In this document: piece by piece, positions 1 to 10,468 of the stretch | How positions within the stretch are numbered: the stretch's first letter is position 1 | Layout: each line of letters starts with the position of its first letter | Source: Hesseltinella vesiculosa | Taxonomy: Eukaryota > Mucoromycota > Mucoromycetes > Mucorales > Cunninghamellaceae | Reading direction: 5' to 3' | Assembly: GCA_002104935.1 (NCBI GenBank) | Contig: MCGT01000035.1 | Coordinates: 1-64,000 of the forward strand | DNA: 64,000 nt | The notes under the pieces: generated by a model | What the model was told of the DNA's origin: nothing | The model's database searches: none | Seen by the model: only the letters and a program-made list of their open reading frames with translations | Translations under genes and position numbers: made by a program

Positions 1-69
1 CAACTCGGATAAACATTTACACAGACAAAACCCAACCACTTTACTGCCACCTATACGCAAGCGAGACCA

Positions 70-1523
70 ATGGAGACGGACCAGGATGTCACCTGGACAC
101 AGGTTTCCTATCGACAAATGCTGACCAGGAACTTACCTAACGCTGAGGAGACAGTTCCTCGTACATTGAACAAACGCACATTCGAAGGTCAAAAACAACG
201 AATGGAGGCAACGACCTTGTGGGAAGACCATGATTTCCGTGCCACAAACATCATGGCAATTGCAGCCAGCATGTTACAGAACGATCTAACACAAGGAGCA
301 GTACTGTTCGACTTAAACCCGGAAGACTTTGACCATCATACGGAGGCCTATGAACTGATCCAAAAACAGTTAGGACAGTTCAAAAACAGGGGAGCTAGAC
401 CCATCTTTAAATATGGTAGACCCAATGCCAGCAAAATGACAATTGAAGTTCGATTCGAAAACAGAGAAAGCAAGATGAAAGCCATCGAGGAAGGTGTGAA
501 TGTTCGTGGCATTGTTTACAAAGGTGTAGCAGTAAACAATAGCCAACAAGCCACTAGAATCAACGAGGTCACGCTAAGCCAACTGCCGTACGACATATCA
601 GATGAGGAGATCGTGAATGGTCTGAGAAACTCGATGCGCTACTTTGGAAAGGTCCTTCGAGTCACCAAATTCACCGATCATGGATGGTTCGAAGGGGAAG
701 CAAAAGTCTCATTGGACACCAACCCTGTTGAGGACCAAGAGTGGGATACTCTCGAAAGACGGTTGTATTTGGAAGATTACAATCATACAGTAACAGCCTC
801 GTGGAAAAACGCCCGGACATCTGCTTCAAATGTCAGCGTGAAGGACACATCCGGAAGAACTGCCCTGAAATGCAACGAATCACCTGCAGAGCGTGCAATC
901 ACCGAGGACACTACGCCAGGTTCTGCCCAAAAAAAACGCAGACGGATAAAGAAGCCATAGATGAATACCTACAAGCCCGCGAACGAAAATTCCCACCCTT
1001 ATCCACCGTACGATCGACAAAGGACAAGAAGGAACCGGAGACGACTACGGAAACCGGAGACATGGACATGGAACCCAAGAAGCTGCCAGAGGACACTATC
1101 ATGGAGACTCAAGAACAAATAACAACCCCTGGGGAGTCAGAACAGGAAACCAAAGAAAACCAAAAGGAAACCCTACCAGACGAACAGACTGACACGGATA
1201 TGGACATATATGATAGTTTCGATAGCACTGACAACACCATCCAATCTCCCGTTCCATCCAAGCTACAGATCCGGGAGAAGGATACCGGTAAGAAAGGATA
1301 CAGCACAGCTGAACTCAAAATCGCGGCCAGGAAACTCCCGAACACTACGAAGACAAAAGCATTGGTATCATTCAAACACGATGCGGTGACACTATCCGAC
1401 CCATCTTCTCGTGACCGATCCCGACGAGCCCATCATAAATCGATGCTAGAACGCAAGCACGAAGAAGAGGCGATTCGCATAGAAGCAAGAACCATGCAAC
1501 AAAACTCTCAAGGTAGACAATAG
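70..1523 (+). CDS. LINE ORF1 protein (nucleic-acid binding), split over two frames
   Basis: The first frame runs 70-960. Its middle part (about residues 165-240, around the stretch LSQLPYDISDEEIV) looks like an RRM-type fold. The second frame runs to 1523 and carries two CCHC zinc knuckles, starting at CFKCQREGHIRKNC (from about 822) and at CRACNHRGHYARFC, followed by an acidic, Lys-rich tail. The two frames overlap at 741-960, and the protein only makes sense if reading moves back one base near the A-run at 804-810 (G AAA AAC). Downstream of that point the first frame no longer looks like an ORF1. This is either a one-base lesion or a -1 ribosomal frameshift. ORF1 proteins of this kind coat the element RNA. 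ORF2 starts 30 nt after the ORF1 stop. Confidence 0.8.
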
Positions 1524-1553
1524 TCTGCCCTGGGAGTCCCTATATTCAATATC

Positions 1554-4500
1554 ATGAGTATGAATCGTAACAACATAACCATCGCCACTTTGAACGTGCG
1601 TAGCATATTCAAAGACAACAATATTGAACAACAGAAACTTTTCGCTATGCACCTACGAAAACAACCTGTGGATATTCTATGCATACAGGAAACCATAGGA
1701 CAAAACTCCCTATCCCCACACCTCACTACAGACCACCTAAAAACTCTCGCCACTCTATTTCCGAACACATACACGATTTTCACCAAATATTGTGGGGTAA
1801 TCGTCCTCAACAAACAACTCATCATCAACGATCAAGCCATTTCTACGAATGCACGTATGATAACATTTACTTTCCAACACAAAACCATCCCATTTGAACC
1901 GGTCCGAGTAATGAATATCTATGCCCATGCCCAACACAACCAAGCCAAGAAAGACCTGTTCAATACAATGCCTGATTGGCCGTTTCTCTCGGAACTACAC
2001 ACACAAGAAACCTTTCTCCTGGGTGACTTCAATGTGGATTTACAAAAACATGATCCTGCATGGCTTGCACCTTGGCAGCAATGGCGAAGATCCTATTGGA
2101 ATGATATATCAAAAAGCTGTAAATACACCTTTAAACGTGGTGAGTATCGTTCCAAAATCGACTATATACTAGTCTCTCACAGAGCCTCTCCCCACACCTC
2201 CTATGCTCAAACACGATTCATGCCTACGGAATGGACAGATCACTGCCTGCTCTCTACGGAATGGTCCCCTCCTAGGACAGACATGGGAAGGGGTACATGG
2301 CGCCTTAACCCAGCTATCCTGGCGGACGAAGACACCTTTGACCTGCTGCTAGAAGTTACAGACCAAACCCTAACTCATAAGTGGCCGGATATACAAAGAC
2401 AACTAACACCAATGGAAGCTATTGACACATGGGAGACGTGGAAGCGGATGATACAATCGGCAGCCAAACTGATGTCGGCTAAAACACATCAACAACGCAC
2501 GTCCAAACTGACACGATTACAACACGAATTCAATGAACTGAATCAGAACGGTGTGGATTTACAGGACCCCAAGCAAATTCAGAAACTCCAAACAGTGGAA
2601 AATGAAATTGGACCTCTGACACAAACGATAACAGAGGGACTACGCAGACGTGCGGCACTTCGTTGGATGGAACAAGGAGAATGCAACAATTCTTACTTTT
2701 ACAAGGTCATAAAAACGAGAAACGAACAGCAAACAATCCATGCACTGAAGATAGCTGGTAATCGGGTCACGGAAACCCGAGACATGTTGGCCAGCGCGAA
2801 ACATTTCTACAAAGATCTATATAACCCAACACCTATAGACAAGAACTGCCTAGATGACCTCATGAGGAATATCTCTCCTCTATATGAAGATGATTCTCTC
2901 AGCGCAACGGAAAGCAAATCTCTCAACAACCCCCCAACTATAGATGAGATAATGGACATTGTGAAACACGCCCCTACAAACAAAAGCCCTGGACTGGATG
3001 GATTACCATTCGAGCTATACAAGACCCTGTTGGGAAGGCGTCCCAAACTCCAGTTGCTACTTGCACGGATTATACACCTAGCTTGTCAAGGCATCACCCC
3101 TCAATCATGGCTGAAAACAAAAATGATCCTGCTGTACAAAAAAGGTGATCCTGAAGACCTTAAGAACTGGCGCCCTCTCTCCCTTATCAATACAGACGCC
3201 AAGATTTTCACGAAGTGGATGTCCAATCGGTTACGACCCCTCATGCCTAAACTAGTCCACCACTCGCAGAAAGGCTTCGTTGCGGGCCGTCAAATCGCTG
3301 AAAACGGATGGATACTGCAAACAACTATTGACCTGATGCGCTCTGGTAAATGCAAGATGGATAAGGACAAGTTTGCAGTGGCAGCAAGCCTGGACCAAGA
3401 GAAAGCATACGACAGAGTCCACCCTGAATATCTGGAACAGGTCCTGAGGTCTATGAACTTTCCCAGTACTTGGATCAAGGCCATCATGCATTTATTTTTC
3501 AAAACAGAAATCGCCTTGGCTATTAATGGTCACTTGGGTACAACGTTCCGACAGGGAAGAGGGCTCAGACAGGGTGATCCGTTGTCCCCCTTCCTATTCA
3601 ATTTGGCATTCGAACCATTAATACGGAAACTAGCGGATGTCAACACATGGCCTGGAATTTTTGTAAATCACAAGCCCGCCAAGGTTCACCCAATCCGTCT
3701 GCAGCAAATGTCATATGCCGATGACCTGCTTGTTTTCTTGGATGACCCCACACAATGGCAACGATTCACCGAAATCTATGACATATATGCAAAGGCTTCG
3801 AACGCACGACTCAACGTGTCCAAGACAGTATTTATATCGCTGAATGGACACCCACACCAACATTGGCAACAGGTATGCACCTCTATAGGTGCGACATGGC
3901 ATGATAAACAGAGCTCGAACGCATTACGATACCTGGGGTACCCGATCTACTCGTCCCGCACACAGCTAAAGACATACATGGAAGCCATGACAAATAAGAT
4001 AGGCAAACACTGTCAAATCCTTAAATCACGTGGTATGTCCGTCCAAGGTTCAAGCTTGGCTGCTAACTCTCTGGTACTATCCACCCTTTGGCATGTGGCC
4101 CGTCTAACTCCTATAAATGTCACTCAATGCAACACTATCCGAAGATATGTGCGTAACCTGGTTCTCCCCTTCTGGCCACATCCTTCATGGGAAACGGTCA
4201 CCCTGCCTAAGAGAAATGGAGGACTTGACCTGATAGACCCACTTGACCAACAACTTGCATTGCAATGGTTCTGGATACGATTATACAGGAAACAGCCTCG
4301 ATCCATCATAGCCCGCATGATTGATATGGCCATACAAGCGAACTCGCTCGCGGACAATCTCCAGGAAGCAGCGACCGGTAAATATCCAGGCAAGATTGCC
4401 AATAACGCACCACGAGTATACCTCATAATCCAAGCTATGGCACGTCTCCCTGAGTGGACAACCGACAGCAAACGATCCCTTATTATGTTTGGCCCCAATA

Positions 4501-5078
4501 CGCCAGTTCCTTTGGAAGAAGCACAACCTAGACTACTGCGATCCCTGTTCCACACCAAAGCTCAATGGGTATACGACCCAGCTAAACGCCCTCCAGGAAG
4601 TGAATTACAACCATTTTGGTCTATACCAATGATGACGTGGAAAGCCATATGGAAATCAAAGACACCGCACAAAAGTAAGACAATCTGGTTCCGATTCCTG
4701 CACAAGTCACTCCCAACACGAGAACGTCTAGCACGACGGAAAATAGACGGTATAACCTCCAACCTCTGCCTACTGGATGCAGAAATGCCAGAAGACGATG
4801 ACCACATGCTGCTCTCTTGCCCCCACAAAAAGGCGTTATGGTCTTACCTTTTTGCTGGCCCCGGCACGGGAGACGAAAAAGTTCTGAAAGTCCGCGAATG
4901 CCTGTATACTCCAACCAAAGCAGATGACCTAACAATTTGGAAAGTCGGATGGGGGCTACAGACACTATGGCAGCAACACTTTGCAGTCACACTTGACGGT
5001 AAAGCATGGAGTCACACGCTCACCAGGAAATCGGCAAGACTCCAGATGGATACTTACAGCCGTATGAAGTACGATTAG
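1554..5078 (+). CDS. LINE ORF2: endonuclease-reverse transcriptase
   Basis: This is a single intact frame of 1174 aa. The N-terminal third is an apurinic-type endonuclease: IATLNVRS, ILCIQET (metal-binding Glu), LLGDFNVDL and WTDHCLL (catalytic His). The reverse transcriptase follows, with TKMILLYKKGDP, the palm motif SLDQEKAYDRVH, GRGLRQGDPLSPFLF and the active-site box SYADDLLVF (around 3712-3738). The C-terminus has the zf-RVT type Cys/His pattern of plant and fungal LINEs (LCLLDAEMPEDDDHMLLSC). No RNase H domain is visible. With every catalytic box present and no internal stop, this ORF2 may still be functional. The enzyme nicks the target DNA and primes reverse transcription of the element RNA there. 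Confidence 0.95.
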   Translation: MSMNRNNITIATLNVRSIFKDNNIEQQKLFAMHLRKQPVDILCIQETIGQNSLSPHLTTDHLKTLATLFPNTYTIFTKYCGVIVLNKQLIINDQAISTNARMITFTFQHKTIPFEPVRVMNIYAHAQHNQAKKDLFNTMPDWPFLSELHTQETFLLGDFNVDLQKHDPAWLAPWQQWRRSYWNDISKSCKYTFKRGEYRSKIDYILVSHRASPHTSYAQTRFMPTEWTDHCLLSTEWSPPRTDMGRGTWRLNPAILADEDTFDLLLEVTDQTLTHKWPDIQRQLTPMEAIDTWETWKRMIQSAAKLMSAKTHQQRTSKLTRLQHEFNELNQNGVDLQDPKQIQKLQTVENEIGPLTQTITEGLRRRAALRWMEQGECNNSYFYKVIKTRNEQQTIHALKIAGNRVTETRDMLASAKHFYKDLYNPTPIDKNCLDDLMRNISPLYEDDSLSATESKSLNNPPTIDEIMDIVKHAPTNKSPGLDGLPFELYKTLLGRRPKLQLLLARIIHLACQGITPQSWLKTKMILLYKKGDPEDLKNWRPLSLINTDAKIFTKWMSNRLRPLMPKLVHHSQKGFVAGRQIAENGWILQTTIDLMRSGKCKMDKDKFAVAASLDQEKAYDRVHPEYLEQVLRSMNFPSTWIKAIMHLFFKTEIALAINGHLGTTFRQGRGLRQGDPLSPFLFNLAFEPLIRKLADVNTWPGIFVNHKPAKVHPIRLQQMSYADDLLVFLDDPTQWQRFTEIYDIYAKASNARLNVSKTVFISLNGHPHQHWQQVCTSIGATWHDKQSSNALRYLGYPIYSSRTQLKTYMEAMTNKIGKHCQILKSRGMSVQGSSLAANSLVLSTLWHVARLTPINVTQCNTIRRYVRNLVLPFWPHPSWETVTLPKRNGGLDLIDPLDQQLALQWFWIRLYRKQPRSIIARMIDMAIQANSLADNLQEAATGKYPGKIANNAPRVYLIIQAMARLPEWTTDSKRSLIMFGPNTPVPLEEAQPRLLRSLFHTKAQWVYDPAKRPPGSELQPFWSIPMMTWKAIWKSKTPHKSKTIWFRFLHKSLPTRERLARRKIDGITSNLCLLDAEMPEDDDHMLLSCPHKKALWSYLFAGPGTGDEKVLKVRECLYTPTKADDLTIWKVGWGLQTLWQQHFAVTLDGKAWSHTLTRKSARLQMDTYSRMKYD

Positions 5079-5130
5079 AATGAAATATTTTTGTAATAAA
5101 TGTACACCATTGATACAAAAAAAAAAATCT

Positions 5131-6903
5131 CAAATTGATCACATCTTTGTCTCACAAAACTTAAGGATTGGGTCAGAATTAATGAAACCCCAATACTTGA
5201 ACAGAACATGGACAGATCGTGCCCTAATGAGCATATGCATATCCTCCCCAAGACAAGATACAGGCTCAGGCCAATGGCGACTAAATATTAGTCTTCTCCA
5301 GTCCAAAACTTTCCAAGACCTTCTAAAAAAGGTCCTGGAACTGTGCTTTGAATTAGCACCAGAAGAAGGTGGCCACGACCAGAAGAACACTCCGCAACAA
5401 CAATGGGAAAGAATTAAATCACTCATGCAAGCAGTAGCCAAAAACTCATCCCCGCTTGTCCGCAGTCAAAGGAATCAGCAACACAAAAGATTGCAAAGAA
5501 AACACGAAATACTGGTACACGAAGCCAGTACAGATCCAAACAAAGAGCTCAGGGGAACACTAGAACAAACCCGGAAAAAATTGGACGAACTTCAATAAAT
5601 GGAGATGGATGAACTCATTACCAGATCAGCAACAAGCTGGAAAGAATACGGTGAAAGAAACAACAAATATTTCTACAATCTAGTGAAAGCTCGCAACAAC
5701 CAGACGACGATCAAGACACTCCAGGATACGGATAAGAAGGAGTCGGTGAACAAGAACGAAGACCTGATGAGAGTGGGAAGAAACTTATACATGAAACTGT
5801 ACAGCAGTGATCCAGTAGACACAAACGCTATCACGGAACTACTAGACAACATTCCAGATCAAAACAAACTCCCAACAGAAGAAGCAAAACTACTGGAATT
5901 ACCTTTCACAAGTGAGGAGCTAGATGATACCTTGAAGATAGCACCTGTAAAATACGAGCATAAGTGAGATGATCATCTACTAAACAAAACAGAAAAGATC
6001 GCAGTTCACACCAGTCAATGGTTCTCGAGCACCATTGACTCTCAAAAAATGAGCATCGGTTAATCCAGCAGCAATTGGATTGTCGACATTCGGACTCCGT
6101 CCGATGTCACTTTATTATTTAGTTTTACGACTTTATTTATCTTTTTTCTTCTTCTTCATCTGAATACTCAATAAAATCTCACCCTTTGGTCCGATCATTG
6201 ACGTATTCTACAGCACCACTAGGCAAAAGCCCCGGTCCAGATGGTATCCCATACGAAATATGGCGATTAATTTTTACTAATCATCCAAGGATACGAGATA
6301 TCTTCCTTCAGTGTTGTGATGAATTGCTCAACTCTAAACCCCCCCCCATCATGGTGTCAAACCCGGATGATCTTGTTGTACAAAAAAGGAGACCCAGAAC
6401 TCCTAAAGAACTGGAGACCACTCTCAATGATCAACAGTGATGCAAAACTGTTCATCAAGATGTTGGCGACCCGACTAAGATCAGTACTAGACAAGATGAT
6501 CTCCCCGGCACAGCTAGGCTTTGTTCCTGGAAGAAACATCACGGACAACGGCTGGATTATCCGAGCTCTTATGGACAAATTCAAAGACGAAGTTCGACAA
6601 AGTAGTGACATATTTTCCCCGGTGGTGGCATGTCTAGACCAGGAAAAAGCCTATGACAGGGTACACCCAGTTTACCTCAACAAAGTCCTGCAAAAATACG
6701 GTCTCCCAAACAAATGGTACGCGGCGATTGACAACTTTTTTTTCGGAACGGACGTCAGCCTATCCATCAACGGTCACCAAGGAACCCCATTTAGACAGCA
6801 GAGAGGACTACGACAGGGCGACCCATTGTCCCCCTATCTATTCATACTAGCATTTGACCCGCTCATCCACAAGGTACACAGATTGTGATACAAAAAAAAA
6901 AAA
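5131..6903 (+). pseudogene. 5'-truncated, decayed second LINE (ORF2 fragment)
   Basis: The translated pieces match ORF2 of the neighbouring LINE in order: end of the endonuclease (QIDHIFVS, TWTDRALMS), linker (NNKYFYNLVKARNN), and RT start (KSPGPDGIPYEIW, MILLYKKGDPELLKNWRP, CLDQEKAYDRVH, GLRQGDPLSPYLF). It starts inside the endonuclease, right at the A-tail of the first LINE. Lesions are an in-frame TAA at 5596-5598, a frameshift in a C-run near 6330-6347, and a 267-bp insertion at 5946-6212. The RT is cut off after FDPLIHK and joined at about 6888 to GATAC plus an A-tail, so the YADD box is missing. It diverges from the first LINE throughout and is an older, related family member rather than a duplicate. 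Confidence 0.9.
5946..6212. mobile_element. 267-bp TG...CA insertion, probable solo LTR
   Basis: The insert starts TGTAAAATACG and ends CGTATTCTACA, a 10/11 terminal inverted repeat. It is flanked by a perfect 5-bp direct repeat GCACC (5941-5945 and 6213-6217). Removing the insert and one GCACC restores the LINE frame from LKIAP into LGKSPGPDG, which proves insertion. TG...CA ends, a 5-bp duplication, the length and an AATAAA near the 3' end fit a solo LTR of a Ty1/copia or Ty3/gypsy element. A short non-autonomous DNA transposon with TIRs is the alternative. Confidence 0.85.
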
Positions 6904-7093
6904 AAGCTGAAGTTTCTCGAAAAAAACGGCTCTTTCGCTTAAAATTCTCAAGAGGTTGGGTAGTCGCGCGTGAATTTGTAATGAATGACGGGATGTGGAA
7001 CAAAGGCATTTAATTATATACTTCTTTTTTTTTATTGTATGAAAGGGACAGTCATTTTATTCTTTTTTTTTTTTTTATAAAAAAAAACCCTTT
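6904..7093. other. Short AT-rich spacer between LINE fragments
   Basis: No gene is seen. Around 7024-7046 the reverse complement reads as a LINE-like 3' end (CCCTTTCATACAAT then A-run), matching the tail motif of the other copies. An inverted LINE tip may therefore lie here. A T-run and an A-run meet at 7061-7087. Confidence 0.4.
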
Positions 7094-7837
7094 CCCCGGA
7101 GTCTAATGACACCCTGGCGAAACTGTTACAAGGAATGTGGTTACGATGTTTTGGGCAGTCCAGTGTCTGGGAGGCCCCGGACCAGCCCAGCCGGCGGCTC
7201 CCCCCTCCATCCAAATCCTGGGTGTCTCGTCTCTCACTGGTGCGTGCAGTCTTCACGCATACCCCCAACTGGGTCTCACTCCCCAATAGAAAGGTGGGCC
7301 TTTTCCGCCCCAACGGCAAATTTGTCCCCTTTGAAAAGCTAGCACCCAAAGACATCCGTCGGAGTATGGTCTCGTCCCAGGCTGCCCACACCTCCTCCAA
7401 AGACCACCCCCGCCTCAATCGTCCCCCGAAGGACTGGTTAGCGATTTGGTCTCTCCCATTCTCAACCCCGGCAATTACGATCTGGTGGCGCCTCTTGCAT
7501 TCAAAGATACCTTCCCGTCACCACCTCCGGAAACACGGACGCCCTCTTAAAGACGATTACTGCCTATTCTGCCCCCTGGTGCCCGAGACAGACTTCCACC
7601 TGTTGATCACATGTCCTGCTAAGAAGGCCATCTGGTCCTGTGCCTTGCCTGACTCCGACACGGCTGAAATCCAATGTAACCTTCTCTCCCCTGCTTCTCT
7701 GGCTCCATCTGCCAGAGCCACCTATGCAAGGGCGCTTGCAGCGTCCTGGTCTGTGCACTGGGGCCGTACTTTCTCCAAGGGCTGAGCCCCTTCCAGTATA
7801 GAGACTTTCATTTACTAAGAAATAAACCTCTTCATAC

Positions 7838-7866
<29 letters not shown>
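7094..7866 (+). mobile_element. 3' fragment of a third LINE, with A-tail and target duplication
   Basis: An open frame at 7135-7785 encodes the C-terminal part of a LINE ORF2. It has the zf-RVT core (ITIWWRLLHSKIPSR, YCLFCPLVPETDFHLLITC, KKAIWSC), and no RT palm remains. A 3' UTR with AATAAA (about 7821) follows, then TTCATAC and 29 A residues (7838-7866). The sequence A-run plus CCCTTT occurs just before the fragment (ending 7093) and just after its tail (ending 7872), as expected for a target-site duplication. It is GC-richer than, and diverged from, the two LINEs upstream, so it belongs to another lineage. Confidence 0.8.
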
Positions 7867-7868
<2 letters not shown>

Positions 7869-8931
7869 CTTTATTGTACACATGCAGCGGTATTACAGAC
7901 TAAACAACAGGGGAAAAGGCAAACGAGCTATTGCGAGTGGGGTAAAGGACGGGGGCGGGGAGCGGTACTATGGTAGCGAGCTAGCCATAGTAGGGGTTCC
8001 ATAGGGACCTTCTCTCGTTCGTACGCCCAGTGGGCTAGCCAAAGGACGTATAATATGCGACTTAATCGGAGCAAAACGGGGCGTGGGGCTTCTGCGACGA
8101 ACATCAGTGCAGGGTACGGCGCTAGAAAAGAGTCTGAGGGGATGGACATGTGGCCGAATGACCAGAGTCATCTCCTTTGCCTTGTCCCGTTCTGTTTGCT
8201 GAGTGCACTTTTAGGCCACATTTTCGCCCCATGTCACGTCCAATGTTGAAAAAGATGATTCCGCCTTTACCTTGATGCCGCCAAATGTTTTCTCCCAACG
8301 TTGTTTGTCCCCAATAAATCAGAATGCTTGCCTTCCTTTGTTCCCCATCCGTTTTTGTATATAATACGTTGAATTGTCCATGTTGTGACTAAATAGCTGC
8401 CCCTTTCATACAAAAAATAAACCTCACTTTAGCCGCATTGTGGCTACTGCATCCTCGCTCTCGTCTGAGACACTGGCTGAGTTGTTCCTTGTTCGTCATA
8501 CGCTCATCTTCGCTGACATTGTTATCAGTGGCATACCCAGGGTCCGGCTTTCAGTCAGAGGTTTCTCCAAAGGCTCCGTTATACCCTCCTCTGTGTTACC
8601 TCCTCCGTAATTGCGATACTCTACGTTTAGGAGAGCATGTGAGCACAGTATCAGATTGTGCACTTTCAGACCAACAAGCGGAAGCCGACATGCCCACACA
8701 GAAGTCAATTCTGGTGCTCTCTCTGGATGGGTACGAGGCCTTGTTTCGAAGTCTTTTTTTTTTTGGGATTGAATAAAGTAGATATTTTATTCAACTGGAA
8801 AGAGTACAAAAGAGGATAGGCAATGTTTTTTGTTCTAGGGAATACAAGCAAAATAAATAAAAAAGAAAACGACTTGAGGAGACAAAGGGGGGGGGGATAA
8901 GTTGGTTTAATTTACGTGACCAGTTTAGTTG
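7867..8931. other. Unassigned stretch, no supported gene
   Basis: Only short frames without recognisable domains occur here. On the minus strand 7928-8149 reads somewhat like a LINE C-terminus and ends near an AATAAA (around 7870), so part may be a further LINE remnant in reverse. Near 8405 the motif TTTCATACAAAAAATAAACC resembles a LINE 3' end. At 8769-8794 a short palindrome (TTGAATAAA ... TTTATTCAA) offers poly(A) signals on both strands. A C/G homopolymer lies near 8887. Confidence 0.4.
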
Positions 8932-9752
8932 TCAACGTAAAAGGGGGGAGTAGAAATCACAAGACTCGCCATAGATGGTGGAGCCGGTCAACTTGTAAAA
9001 GTAGGCATTGTTGGCGGCAGAGGCATCCTTGATGGTATCCTTGACGTTGACCATTTGGTGGACGGTTTCGTTACCGGACCACGAGGTCTAGACTTGTTGA
9101 GGGGTGCGGGAATCCAAGCTGATGGTGTACATGACAAGGCTTTCAATGTTTTCCAAGTGGGAAGATGAGTCACGTTGGATTTGGACGTTGAAGCCTTCGT
9201 TGGCCTTTTTATGTTCACCGATAGCAGGAGAGACCAAATCGACGCCAAAGCGGCCACGGTCGACGTTGGTATAGAGGCTGCTGAATTCTTGTTCCACGTC
9301 GTTGGTGTGAGCGCTGCTGGAAACACGGAACATCTTGGACATCAAGGTACAGTCAGGGCCGGCTTTGTTGTGGACCCAGACACGGTATTCAAATTGACTG
9401 GGGAACTTGAGGCCCTTGGTCTTGGACAAGTCCACGGACAAAGTAGCTTTTTGGTTCAAAGCATAGTTGCCTTTCCAGGCAGTGCCGACGTACTCGGACT
9501 TGCCAGATTGAATAGTGTACACATCAACAGCAGACACGATATTAGCTTGAGCATTAGGTTTGCGAGTGACGGTGACTTGAATCTTGGAAGGATCGGCAAA
9601 GACTTGGCTAGCAGAGGGCTGCTCACAGCGATACCGCCGCAAAACTTATTTCGAGCCGCGTCGATTTGATCTTGCAACGAATCAGCACGAACCAAGACGT
9701 TGGTAGAGGCCACAGCAGCTAGCAAGCAAGAAACGAACAAAGTCAACTTCAT
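8932..9752 (-). pseudogene. Decayed secreted-protein gene
   Basis: The frame starts at 9752 with a clear signal peptide (MKLTLFVSCLLAAVAS) and continues to FCGGIAVSSP. A one-base loss near 9615-9625 shifts it; the downstream frame (SASQVFADPSKIQVTVTR) continues for about 180 residues. A TAG at 9088-9090, in a place where Trp (TGG) fits, interrupts it again. The same frame then runs another 51 codons (SWSGNETVHQMVN...) to a stop at 8932-8934. The restored product would be a small secreted protein of about 270 aa. I do not recognise the family. Two independent lesions argue for a pseudogene, although sequencing error in short runs cannot be excluded for the first. Confidence 0.7.
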
Positions 9753-10468
9753 GTTCGAAACAAACAAAAAAAAAAAAAAAAGAACGAAAAAGGGTTATGT
9801 CGAAGTCTATCTGAAGGTAGCCTGGGAACGCTCTCTACCTGGCGTCAACGCTATTCGCGCGTGATCAATGGCCACATTAGCGAATATCCAGACGGCATGG
9901 AGATTCCGCCTGTTAAATGCACAAAAAAAAGGTATCACTCATTTATTGACACATCTCACATCATTGGTTCTCTCCTTCCGTTCATTATCTTTTGAATTGC
10001 ATTACTTGTAACCCCCGCTTTCCCTATAATTTCTCAACCTACATCATAGTCTCTTCCCATAATCTGATTTTCAGACAAACTAAAGAAGCATTTCAGTACG
10101 ACCTTTTTCACTGAGTAGCACGACACCCGTAGTCCAGCACCAATACTGTATTTTAACCTTAGAAAATGCTATAAAGGTGCGGTGATGTGGGTAGGCCGAG
10201 GACACGTTTCCATCAACGACGCAAGAATGTCTTTGTCTAGTACACATATAAATACATCTCTCATGTTTTTCTGACAGGCTGCTGCGCTGTTTTTTTATTT
10301 TGCCATGGAATTGAGGAGAGTAGAGCCTTTCATTAGCCAATGAAATAAGAAGTAGGTAGTACGCCTGGGTTCGCCCTTTCATCAAAGACGCGGCTTTGTT
10401 TTTTTTTTTTTTTTTTCCCTCCTTGGCAATTTTCGCTTCTTTGTGTAGACATTTCAGTTTTTAATACG
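9753..10468. other. Intergenic, divergent upstream regions
   Basis: This contains the upstream region of the decayed secreted gene (A-run at 9766-9781) and of the SANT/U-box gene (T-run at 10399-10416). A 101-codon minus-strand frame (10080-10385) has no domain, no visible exon partner and unremarkable composition, and I do not call it. Confidence 0.5.

Larger units (their letters stand above)
1..5130 (+). mobile_element. Non-LTR retrotransposon (LINE), near full length
   Basis: The stretch holds two consecutive frames in classic LINE order: a zinc-knuckle ORF1 and an ORF2 with endonuclease and reverse transcriptase. It ends in a short 3' UTR with AATAAA and an A-tail starting near 5117 after the motif GATAC. 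The 5' end may lie outside the window, because position 1 is already element-like sequence. The domain set (APE, RT, C-terminal zinc finger, no RNase H seen) points to an L1/Tx1-like clade; that assignment is an inference. The tail runs directly into a second LINE at about 5131, so no clean target duplication can be read. Confidence 0.9.

Noticed and set aside
8438..8776. 112-codon plus-strand ORF
   Set aside because: No family resemblance and it ends in a T-run; surrounding DNA looks like transposon debris.
10080..10385. 101-codon minus-strand ORF
   Set aside because: No domain, no exon partner, and it spans a normal promoter interval.
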